NCBI GenBank assembly: GCA_035516965.1 | Contig: DATIZR010000021.1 | Location: 32,346-96,345 of the forward strand | Reading direction: 5' to 3' | Length of the DNA: 64,000 nucleotides | DNA from: Nitrospirota bacterium | GTDB taxonomy: Bacteria > Nitrospirota > UBA9217 | In this document: one piece after another, positions 1 through 7,740 of the stretch | Position numbering within the stretch: position 1 is the stretch's first letter | How the letters are laid out: every line of letters starts with the position of its first letter | Program-made: the position numbers and the translations under genes | Notes under the pieces: generated by a model | Told to the model about the DNA's origin: nothing | Databases searched by the model: none | Seen by the model: only the letters and a program-made list of their open reading frames with translations

Positions 1-3000
1 TGCCGGGGCCGCGGCCGGAGCGGGTTCGACATTGTTGTTGCTGTCCGTGGCTAAGCTGTAGAACTCGTAGTAGCCCGAGCCTTGCGGGAAGCCGAAGGCC
101 GCCGTGTACGGAGCTGCCGTGGCAGTGGAGACCGGTGTCCACGCGCCCCAGGATGCGTTGTCCGTTGAATAGCGGTAGAAGAACTGCACCTGCGTGACCG
201 ACGTTCCGCCCGATTGCATCGTCACCTGGAGCACCGGAGCGTTGCTCCCATACTCCTTTGAGTCGAACCCGTAGCTCGGCGCCGTTGCGTCAGCCGCCCC
301 CTCGGTGACCGGTTTGACGACGAGCGAGACCAGTTTGTTGGCGGCCCATTTCCCCTGGACGAAGGGGGTGACGTTCCAGTTGTACCAAAGGTTGGCGGTG
401 GCTGCCGCAAGGGTCTGCGTATCGAGCGCCGCAGCGCCTAAAGCCGGCTGGGTGTTCCAGGTGATGCCGGTCTCCGTCCAGGTGTCATCGCTGCCGCCCC
501 GCACCTCGGCCGGCAGTGCCGCTCCCGTGGCCTTCCAGTCCCAGAGCTGAAGGGAAGCGCCGGATATCGTTGCTCCGCTCGGGATGCCGGAGAGGTCGAA
601 TTTCAGCCAGGCCCGCTCGTTCCCATAGGAATTCATGCTGCTGCTCTGTATGTAGAGGTTGGTTGTGTTGTAGTTCGTTGTCGGTTTGCCGCTGGCCACC
701 TGTGCGTCGGCGACCGGTGCGAGGTAGTACGTTCCATTGGTGACGGAGGCGGTGGCGCTCAGGGTAAGAGACGATCCGGTCGTCCCGGCCGGTATCGGAT
801 CGAGGCGGGACGAAACAGCGGAGACCGACGGCAGCTGAGCTGTGGTGGTCGCGGCGCTGTCGCAGCGGAAGCGCAGCCCGTAGCTCTCCATGGTGGGCAC
901 GCCCGAGATGAGGAGCGTGTCGCCCACGTTCCCCGGGAGGGTCTTTGCGGCATAGCCGGTCACGTCCATGATCGAAAGAGTCTGCCCGTTCTGATCGGTC
1001 ACCGTGCCCGGTCCCGCCTTTTTCGCCAGGAACTGCACATAGTGGTTCTTGTAAGAGTCATTCCAGAACGCGCCGATGGACGACAGGAAGGCAGGCTTAG
1101 CGAGGCTTTCGTCGTGGCCTGCGATCCTGAACTCGACGCCGTCGGCATAGATCCCCTCCTGGTCCACGAATTCGGGATTGCCGCCGTAGAAGCTCCCCTT
1201 TCCCCAGGTCTCGATGATGTCACCCGGCCTGAGGGCGCCGGTCTTGAACCCGAGGTAGCTGCGGTAAAGCTCCTGCTCGGCCAGGCGGTTGGCGGCGTTT
1301 ATGGTGCCGTCTTCATTGACGAGGTCGGCAGGAACCTGATTGCTTCCGCGGCGCGCCAGGGTCTCCGGGGTGGCGCTGAGGAGGCGGATGAATGCGTACT
1401 CATAAACCGGTTTGGTATCGTTGTCGTTCATCATCGTGACCACGGCGCGGTATCCGCCGGAGAACTCGGTGTTCAGATGGTAGCGCGGACCGCCGACACG
1501 GTAGGGGTTGCCGGCGGTGAACTGCCGCATGTAGTCCACAATGCCGTCGCGGCAGAGGACGCTTGAGGAAAGCGGGGCCGTGTCCGACCAGGTCCAGCCG
1601 GTTGGTGGATGAGCGTACATGTAGTTATTGATGGCCACCGTATAGGTGTGGTTCAGGTCGATAGGCTGGCCGTTGAACTTGACCGAGGTCGGGATGCCGT
1701 CAAAAGCAGTCACGTCCAAAGCGCTTGAGAACCCGGCATCCATGGTGGTTGCTTTCAGGAAATTGATGATCTCCTGGCCGGTCATGTTGACCCGGGTGAA
1801 CGTATCGTCGTTCCAGGGGAACGTTTCGTAGATCTGCATATAGGTCACCGGGCCGGCAGGAATATCGGCGCGCACGCCGCCCCCCGCCTCCATGGCGAGG
1901 TCACACTGGCCGAATAGCTGCTCAGCCTTCCATTGCATGGCGTCGCAGATCCACTGGCCGGCGGTGTTGTTGCCGCTCCAGGGATACTCGTCGGCCGACC
2001 ACCATTTCATGGTGTTATCCAGCATCAGGTTGTCCGCAGTGTAGCCGATCACTTCGTCGACCGGGTGACCGGGATGCGCAGTATTGTATTGCGCGGTCAG
2101 GCCTTCGATCAGGGTCTGCGTATCAGGATCGGGGGTAAGATCGGCGTCTCGAATCACATGCTGGGCCGATCCGGCGTAGCTGCCCGTGTCGGTCAATCGC
2201 AGCTCGCCGATGTACTTCATATAGCTGGCCGACTCCGTGAAGATCGTCTTGTAGTTGAGCATTGACGGCTGCCACACGGTGTCGGCCCAGCTGTGCCAGT
2301 GCCCGGTCACGACCGCTTCCGGAAGCTTTGCCGCGCCGTCATCGACGAGCAGCGGCGCTGCCGGATCGACGAGCGCGCTGTGGCCTATGTGAGCGGCGAG
2401 AATCACAATATTACACCCCTGATTATTGCGCAGTTCGTTCACGTAGTCGGCCAGATGGATCTTGGTGGCGTCGGTGCTGCTCCAATCGCAGGCGTCTACC
2501 TCAAGCGTGTTGGACAGCGAGGCCCCCACCTCGGATTCGGAGGTGGTATACCCGAGAATGCCGACCTTCGTGCCGCCGATGGTTACGATGTTGTACGGGG
2601 GGAAGAAGGGCTGGTGCGTCATCACGTCCCTGACGTTCACGGAAATCACCGGCACCCCCGAATTTTGGAGAGCGACCATGTTACTAATGTAAGACGCGTC
2701 TCGGACGTCGTGATTGCCGACGACCACCGCATCCATGCCGCGACCGCGCTGTTTCTGAAGTTTTGCCGAGAGCATGGTATAGAACTGCGTCATGGCGCCG
2801 TTGCCGTTCATGTCGCCGATCGGGTTCCCCTCGGAGATATCCCCCGCGTCGATCACGAGAGAATTGGGCTGCTCAGCCGTGAGCTGCAGCATCTCGGAGG
2901 CCAGGTACGCTGCGCCGCCTACATCTTCGAATGCAGGTGGATTGGTACCGTGCTCGGTCACGATCCATTTGTGAGGCGTGACGCGCGCGTGAGTATCGTT

Positions 3001-4446
3001 CACATGGAAGATGGTGAAACTTCCGGTAAAGTTGGCCGTGACGGTCTGGCTGACGGCGATGCCGGTTACAGTGAGAGGATTTGCCGCGCTCGTCACGAAC
3101 CCGTTGGTCCCGGTCCAGTTGGTGAAGAAGTAGCTGCTGTTTGCCTTCGCGGTTACGGGAGACGCCGATGCGCCGTAATCGACGGTCTGCGTCGCGGACC
3201 CGGTGAGCGTGCCGTGGCCGTCCGTCGTAAAGGTTACGGTATAGGTCTGGATCGCGGCCGAACAGCTCGCTGCGTTCCCGCCGTTGCTCCCTGTGCATGT
3301 CCAGCTCCAGGGATGGCCGCTTCCGACGACAGCCGAAGGAGAGCCGATTGAGCAGAGGTTAGCCGGGGCCGTAGCCGCCAGAGTCTGGCCGTTGTCCGCG
3401 CCGCAGGCGCCGTTGATTGGCGTGGCGGTGAAGTTTGCAGTGATGGTCTGGCTGGTTGTGACATTGCTTACCGTCAGCGGGTTTGACGTTGAAGTGACGA
3501 AGCCGTTGGTCCCGGTCCAGTTCAGGAAGGAATACCCGCCGTTGCCCGATGCCGTGACCGGTACGGTGGAACCGCCGTAGTCAATGGTCTGCGAAGTCGT
3601 CCCACTTACGGTGCCATGGCCGTCGGTGCCGAAGGTGAGGGTGTAGGTCTGGATCGTGGCCAAACAAGCAGCAGTGCTGCCGCCGTACAGCCCGCTGCAG
3701 TTCCAGGTCCAGGGGTGGCCGTTGCCGCTGATTGCCGAGGCATTTCCTGCGGAGCAGAGGTTGACCGGTGCTGTTGCCGCCAGGCTCTGGTTGTTGTCCG
3801 TGCCGCAGACGCCGTTGACCGGCGCCACACAATAGGTATACGCCGATGCACTATTGCGAGGATTCGGCGCTCCTGCTGTGAAGTCGGCATTGTTGTTGTC
3901 CGTATCGCTGCAGCCGTTGCCCGCCCGCAGCACTGCTGTCGTGTTGCTGGGAGCCGGCGTCGGGCCGCTCCCCTCAAAATTGTTGGCTGTTGTACCAAAA
4001 CCGACATAGTCCCGGACCGCAGCATTTGTGGCGCAGTTGCTGCCGCAGGAAAGAGCGGTCGTGCTGGTCACCAGCGCTACCTTGCCGGCAGTGGCGCTCA
4101 TATTTATGATGCCTGTCGCGTCCGGAGCCGGCAGATTCACTGTCCCGCCGGTTCCTGCCGCTTCCTGAACCAAGTAATGCTGCCCCGGCTGAATAATGCC
4201 GCTGAGGTTGGTCACCTGCCAGCTCGTCCCCGTTGCCGACGCGTACTGGACAGACCAGCCGTTGAGGCTGACCGGTAGCGAACCGAGATTGAACAGCTCG
4301 ATGAAGTCATTTTTGTAAGTTGCCCCGCTGTTCCCGCCCCCGCCGTAAACCTGGCTGATGACGATGTCGGGCGAGGCGGAAAAACCGGCCACCGGGACGA
4401 TAAAAGCGAAGAACAGCGTGACGATGAAGCCAAGTATCCTTTTCAT
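1..4446 (-). CDS. Multidomain secreted 5'-nucleotidase/metallophosphoesterase (partial, runs off left edge)
   Basis: The frame stays open from an ATG at 4446 to base 1, giving at least 1482 codons; the C-terminus lies outside the window. An AGGAGG ribosome site sits just upstream. Reading in order: a signal peptide (MKRILGFIVTLFFAF...GFSA); a lamin-tail-like domain at about 25-200 (IVISQVYGGGGN, FIELFNLG); two repeats at about 204-470, each a GHPW-W-C segment plus an InlB-B-like segment (GYSFLNWTG); a metallophosphatase domain from about 476 with FHVNDTH, DAGD, GNHD, AAHIGH and GHWH; a 5'-nucleotidase C-terminal-like region at about 800-1050; and a DNRLRE-type region at about 1235-1390 (RAWLKFDLSG). 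It then enters an Ala/Pro linker (EPAPAAAPA). The catalytic motifs are those of UshA/NucA-type nucleotidases, so release of phosphate from extracellular nucleotides is expected. A sorting signal may lie beyond the edge. Confidence 0.85.
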   Translation of the reverse strand, partial: MKRILGFIVTLFFAFIVPVAGFSASPDIVISQVYGGGGNSGATYKNDFIELFNLGSLPVSLNGWSVQYASATGTSWQVTNLSGIIQPGQHYLVQEAAGTGGTVNLPAPDATGIINMSATAGKVALVTSTTALSCGSNCATNAAVRDYVGFGTTANNFEGSGPTPAPSNTTAVLRAGNGCSDTDNNNADFTAGAPNPRNSASAYTYCVAPVNGVCGTDNNQSLAATAPVNLCSAGNASAISGNGHPWTWNCSGLYGGSTAACLATIQTYTLTFGTDGHGTVSGTTSQTIDYGGSTVPVTASGNGGYSFLNWTGTNGFVTSTSNPLTVSNVTTSQTITANFTATPINGACGADNGQTLAATAPANLCSIGSPSAVVGSGHPWSWTCTGSNGGNAASCSAAIQTYTVTFTTDGHGTLTGSATQTVDYGASASPVTAKANSSYFFTNWTGTNGFVTSAANPLTVTGIAVSQTVTANFTGSFTIFHVNDTHARVTPHKWIVTEHGTNPPAFEDVGGAAYLASEMLQLTAEQPNSLVIDAGDISEGNPIGDMNGNGAMTQFYTMLSAKLQKQRGRGMDAVVVGNHDVRDASYISNMVALQNSGVPVISVNVRDVMTHQPFFPPYNIVTIGGTKVGILGYTTSESEVGASLSNTLEVDACDWSSTDATKIHLADYVNELRNNQGCNIVILAAHIGHSALVDPAAPLLVDDGAAKLPEAVVTGHWHSWADTVWQPSMLNYKTIFTESASYMKYIGELRLTDTGSYAGSAQHVIRDADLTPDPDTQTLIEGLTAQYNTAHPGHPVDEVIGYTADNLMLDNTMKWWSADEYPWSGNNTAGQWICDAMQWKAEQLFGQCDLAMEAGGGVRADIPAGPVTYMQIYETFPWNDDTFTRVNMTGQEIINFLKATTMDAGFSSALDVTAFDGIPTSVKFNGQPIDLNHTYTVAINNYMYAHPPTGWTWSDTAPLSSSVLCRDGIVDYMRQFTAGNPYRVGGPRYHLNTEFSGGYRAVVTMMNDNDTKPVYEYAFIRLLSATPETLARRGSNQVPADLVNEDGTINAANRLAEQELYRSYLGFKTGALRPGDIIETWGKGSFYGGNPEFVDQEGIYADGVEFRIAGHDESLAKPAFLSSIGAFWNDSYKNHYVQFLAKKAGPGTVTDQNGQTLSIMDVTGYAAKTLPGNVGDTLLISGVPTMESYGLRFRCDSAATTTAQLPSVSAVSSRLDPIPAGTTGSSLTLSATASVTNGTYYLAPVADAQVASGKPTTNYNTTNLYIQSSSMNSYGNERAWLKFDLSGIPSGATISGASLQLWDWKATGAALPAEVRGGSDDTWTETGITWNTQPALGAAALDTQTLAAATANLWYNWNVTPFVQGKWAANKLVSLVVKPVTEGAADATAPSYGFDSKEYGSNAPVLQVTMQSGGTSVTQVQFFYRYSTDNASWGAWTPVSTATAAPYTAAFGFPQGSGYYEFYSLATDSNNNVEPAPAAAPA

Positions 4447-4604
4447 AATGCCTCCTGAAAATGGATGTATCCGTGAATTCTCATTAAGAGCAGAGGATCA
4501 GGGCGGGGGTAAAACGCGTTGATCGCAGAAGAACGCCGCTTCACCCGCCCCCTGGCCCCCTCTCACCGGTGAGGATTAATGGGACAGGGAAAACCTTAAA
4601 ATAC

Positions 4605-4623
4605 GGGGGGCCCGAAGGCCCCC
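4605..4623 (-). terminator. Intrinsic terminator after the VPLPA-CTERM remnant
   Basis: A perfect hairpin GGGGGCC-TTCG-GGCCCCC, read on the minus strand, is followed by a T-rich stretch (GTATTTTAAGG). It lies 28 bases past the stop at 4651 and before the gene starting at 4446, so it probably ends the histidine phosphatase transcript. Confidence 0.6.
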
Positions 4624-4725
4624 AAAACTTCATCGTTCCTTATTCGCCAATCATGCGGCCATCCTTCTGCGGATGCCCGCAAGGCCCATCAGCCCGGAGC
4701 CGAGCAGCCAGGCGACTGCCGGGAT
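4613..4725. repeat. Duplicated 3' end, copy 1 (partner 7103-7215)
   Basis: The last ~75 coding bases of the sorting signal and roughly 35 bases of downstream non-coding DNA closely match the end of the other VPLPA-CTERM gene at 7103-7215, with only scattered differences. Conservation past the stop codon points to duplication or gene conversion rather than protein-level constraint alone. Confidence 0.7.
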
Positions 4726-5012
4726 CGGGGTCGGGGTAACATTCGCCTGAGACGCCATGATATTCGTGGTTGCTGCCCCATTATCGCTCAAATCAACTGT
4801 GAAGAGCGTTCCATCCGCGGTCATCAGAGGGTTAATGCCCGAGTCGTCAGCGAACAACCCGAGGGAAAAGTACTCGTGCCTGTGGACCCGCTGTTAGGCG
4901 TGTTCGCCAGAGCCAAGCTGAAGCTCAGGCTATTGCCGAAATGGATCGCTTGGTAGAACGCAACGGTCCCTACTCCTGCATTTCTGCCCGGCATGCGGAA
5001 GGAGAAGGTCAA
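4651..5012 (-). pseudogene. Frameshifted, N-terminally truncated VPLPA-CTERM protein remnant
   Basis: Two overlapping frames together resemble the C-terminal ~120 residues of the VPLPA-CTERM protein at 7143-7730. The first frame (5012 to about 4870) reads MTFSFRMPGRN...STGTSTF. The second (about 4870 to 4651) reads SLGLFADDSG... and ends in the sorting signal TPIPAVAWLLGSG-LMGLAGIRRRM. Loss of one base in the T-run near 4869-4876 would explain the switch. No signal peptide or N-terminal half is present: a stop codon closes the first frame 12 codons upstream, inside the histidine phosphatase gene, whose own stop is at 5009-5011. It may be a deletion remnant, a broken C-terminal anchor of that phosphatase, or a sequencing error. 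Confidence 0.7.
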
Positions 5013-6970
5013 TTTGAAACATGATTGTAGCAGGCCGTCAGCCTACCGTAGTCGTAGTAGTGGCTGCCGGGGGCATACCGGGCTTGATCGCAGTCAGCTT
5101 TGAAGTCGGCTTCCTTTTCGTTGTAAAGCATCTTGACCAACAGCGTTCCGGCCCCGTTGCTGTAAACATCCCACTGCACATTGGCAGCGTACGGCGAGAC
5201 GATTGCTCCGCGCCAGGGATTGGTGTTGTAGCTGTAGTTGCTGGCGTTGGGGACCTGCACGAAAACGTTCTTCAGCCCCAGAATGGAAGCGAGGGGCATG
5301 ATCTCTTCTCCGTGAGTGAAGCGGAGCTTGGCGCCGTGGGAGAAATCTCCCTTGGCGACGGCGTCCACCTCATTGAACAAGTCATTTATGAGGAGCTGCG
5401 CCATCCGGAAGGTGGAAGATCCGTCCTCAGCGATCCCGGGGCCCTTCTGATAGAAGCTCTGTACGTCGTCCAGATACGACAGGACGCTCGCCTGAGCGGC
5501 AGGGATGTACTTCGAAAAATCCATATTGTTGAGTTCGTTCTGCATCGCCGGTGCGGTGGCATAGAAAGAGTACAGCTCGTTTGCGGCGTCCGAGAGGCTC
5601 TGCACCGTTGTGCTGCCATCGCCTGAAACCGTCGTCGAGTAGCTGCCGTCGCTCGTGGTGAATATGTAGCTGCCGGAATTGGTGAAAGTGTAGGTTCCAT
5701 TGTCGATCTTGTCCACGAAATCCTTTGTGAACAGCATTTCCAGCACGGCGCGTGCGTTGGCAGCTGCATCCGGATCAGTCAGAATGCTATTGACCTTGGC
5801 GACCATGTTCGCATTCTTGAGGTATGCCTGATAAGTCAGGCTGTCCTGGTAGGTCTGGTAATAAGGGTCACTGGCGCTGTTCACCAGGTCGGTTTTCGCA
5901 GCGAGCTTGTGAAAATAGAGCAGGAAACGGTTCACCCCTGCCGCCTGGGCCACCGGTTTGTTCGACGGATAGGCGGTAAGGGGAGCTGACTTCAAGATCA
6001 GAGGTCCCAGGGATGGATTGTTGGTCAAGAGGGACAGAGCGAAGAAACCTGCGCTGTCCGCTGCACGGTTCACTCCGGAATTGACCATGACGATCTGGCG
6101 ATTGCTTGCGGGGAGCTGGGCGAAATAGGAGGGCAGCCTCTGCAGGAGCCGTGCTGCGATCTGCTGCTCTTCCATAATGCCGGTCTGGCTCAGATTGCCG
6201 TAGCCGGGAGCGGTAATCCCTGCAACGCCGACGTCTAAAAGCGCATTTGCCTGCATCATGGTCATAACATCCGGACCGAGCTGGGCTCCGAGGGGAGTGA
6301 GGGCGCCATCTGCGGCTGCCTTAAGATACATGTTGTAAACAGTCCCGTCGAAACTGGATTGGCCGCGCGACCCGTGCCGCACCACCGCTTCGGTGAAGAC
6401 AGGAGTGAAACCGGCCGGCTCTGCCTCGTAACTTGCCGCGTTTTGCTGCGGCTGGTAAGGAGTGGCGGTTGTCAGATAGGCGTTTGGCCCCACCTGGTAG
6501 ATCAACGCAGAGAAGCCGATAAGCGCATTGGATGGGTTGCTGAACTGAAGGGGAAAGCTGATCGAACCACCAGACAAGAGTGACAGGTTTTGATAGACAT
6601 AGGGGAATCCGTTGTATTGTCCGCTGGCATTGGACAGAGTTACGCCGGAGGAGAGATTGTTCAGTGATACGGCTATCGGCCCGGTGATCGGATTCGTACC
6701 GGGGTTTGTGACGGTCATCGTGCCGGTGTACAGTTTGGATGCCCGGCTGTAAATGAACCCTGTCGTTGAAACGAGGACCTGTGGTGTAATGTCGGTTAGC
6801 TGGGACGCGGTGATGGCGGTTCCCGCAGGATTCAGATTCTGTGCATGGCCGTAAGGTTCGAAAAAGGCAACCTGAAAGGCAGTGCAGATTGAAAAGATTA
6901 TTGCTACGAAAGCAACCCTGCTGACGGAGGGGTTGTCAGGCAACTTGCAGGTTTTTGTCAATGTATGCAT
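5009..6970 (-). CDS. Secreted histidine-acid-type phosphatase with accessory N-terminal domain
   Basis: 653 aa, starting at an ATG preceded by AGGAG. A long signal sequence occupies about 1-43 (hydrophobic VAFVAIIFSICTAFQVAFF). Residues about 55-165 form an accessory domain (ITPQVLV, TGFIYSRASKLYTG, PLQFSNPSNA) that recurs at the C-terminus of the phosphoesterase at 7741-9453. The catalytic part starts near residue 198 with RHGSRG, the RHGxR signature of histidine phosphatases, and HGEE near 557 fits the HD/HAE proton-donor motif of the acid-phosphatase/phytase branch. It probably releases phosphate from organic phosphoesters outside the cell. It lacks its own sorting signal, but one follows directly in broken frames at 4651-5012. 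Confidence 0.8.
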   Translation of the reverse strand: MHTLTKTCKLPDNPSVSRVAFVAIIFSICTAFQVAFFEPYGHAQNLNPAGTAITASQLTDITPQVLVSTTGFIYSRASKLYTGTMTVTNPGTNPITGPIAVSLNNLSSGVTLSNASGQYNGFPYVYQNLSLLSGGSISFPLQFSNPSNALIGFSALIYQVGPNAYLTTATPYQPQQNAASYEAEPAGFTPVFTEAVVRHGSRGQSSFDGTVYNMYLKAAADGALTPLGAQLGPDVMTMMQANALLDVGVAGITAPGYGNLSQTGIMEEQQIAARLLQRLPSYFAQLPASNRQIVMVNSGVNRAADSAGFFALSLLTNNPSLGPLILKSAPLTAYPSNKPVAQAAGVNRFLLYFHKLAAKTDLVNSASDPYYQTYQDSLTYQAYLKNANMVAKVNSILTDPDAAANARAVLEMLFTKDFVDKIDNGTYTFTNSGSYIFTTSDGSYSTTVSGDGSTTVQSLSDAANELYSFYATAPAMQNELNNMDFSKYIPAAQASVLSYLDDVQSFYQKGPGIAEDGSSTFRMAQLLINDLFNEVDAVAKGDFSHGAKLRFTHGEEIMPLASILGLKNVFVQVPNASNYSYNTNPWRGAIVSPYAANVQWDVYSNGAGTLLVKMLYNEKEADFKADCDQARYAPGSHYYDYGRLTACYNHVSN

Positions 6971-7031
6971 TTATTCTCCTGAACGGGGTATGTTCGGAAT
7001 GCCGGTTTTGTCTATTCACTTTTTTAAAAGG

Positions 7032-7070
7032 CCCCCTCTCCGGACAAGATGTACTCTGCCGGAGAGAGGG
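7032..7070 (-). terminator. Probable terminator after the VPLPA-CTERM gene
   Basis: An imperfect inverted repeat (CCCTCTCTCCGG / CCGGAGAGGG on the minus strand) is followed by GGCCTTTTAAAAAA. It lies between the stop at 7143 and the next minus-strand gene at 6970. A T-rich tract also follows on the plus strand, so it could work both ways. Confidence 0.45.
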
Positions 7071-7102
7071 AAGATGTTTTTTCTCCTATGCCTTCACCTT
7101 TC

Positions 7103-7215
7103 TACGAAGGCCCCCAAAAGTTCACCGTTCCTTCTTCATCAATTACGCGGCCATCCTTCTGCGGATGCCCGCAAGGCCCATCAGCCCGGAGCCAAGCAGC
7201 CAGGCGGCTGCCGGG
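7103..7215. repeat. Duplicated 3' end, copy 2 (partner 4613-4725)
   Basis: This stretch holds the downstream bases and sorting-signal coding DNA that match 4613-4725, including the GAAGGCCCCCAAAA motif in the untranslated part. See the partner entry. Confidence 0.7.
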
Positions 7216-7730
7216 ATCGGGGTCGCAGCCACGGCAACCTGGCTGCTCAGGTTGTTCACAACAGCACCGTTTGCATTCAGGTCAACGGTGGTTGCGAAAC
7301 CATTCGTCGAATCGTTCGTGAGCAGCGGCGTGAAGCCATCTGCTCCGTAAAAGGACAGCGCGAACGAGTTATGAGCGCTTCCGGACAGATTGAGAGCAAA
7401 CTGGACACTGCTGCCGAAGGTGATCTGCTGATAGTAGTCGTTCCATCCGGTGGTGTTGCTGATCGTTACCGCCCCGGGGAGCGCGCCTGTGACAGCGCCC
7501 GTTACTTGCTGGGAACCGGCGGCAAGCGTTGCATCGGAAGTGAAGTTTGAAATGACGGCGCTGGCCACGCCCGGATTGAGCCCCGGGTTGAACTGGAGCT
7601 CCAGATACCCGGTTTGACCGGAAACGGACGATGTGTTCACGTCGAAATTGTAGGAATAATCCGCGAAGGCCGACGTGGCTGCAAACATGATCACCGCAAA
7701 GACGAGAAGTTTGACAATATGACGTTTCAT
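7143..7730 (-). CDS. VPLPA-CTERM (PEP-CTERM-like) sorted surface protein
   Basis: 195 aa. The start at 7730 is chosen because it follows AGGAG and opens a normal signal peptide (MKRHIVKLLVFAVIMFAATSAFA); longer frames overlap the upstream gene. The body is a beta-rich, Gly/Ser/Asn-rich domain (YNFDVNTSSVSGQTGYLELQF) of the kind common in PEP-CTERM proteins. The C-terminus carries the tripartite exosortase signal: ATPIPAAAW, a hydrophobic stretch LLGSGLMGLAG, and IRRRM. This matches the V/I-P-L/I-P-A form recognised by XrtD, encoded at 21399-22976. It begins 10 bases after the stop of the phosphoesterase 7741-9453, so the two are probably co-translated and may work together at the surface. Confidence 0.85.
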   Translation of the reverse strand: MKRHIVKLLVFAVIMFAATSAFADYSYNFDVNTSSVSGQTGYLELQFNPGLNPGVASAVISNFTSDATLAAGSQQVTGAVTGALPGAVTISNTTGWNDYYQQITFGSSVQFALNLSGSAHNSFALSFYGADGFTPLLTNDSTNGFATTVDLNANGAVVNNLSSQVAVAATPIPAAAWLLGSGLMGLAGIRRRMAA

Positions 7731-7740
7731 TTTATTTCTC

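Noticed and set aside
2293..3351. 352-codon plus-strand open frame
   Set aside because: It is opposite the nucleotidase-type gene, whose catalytic motifs are intact on the minus strand.
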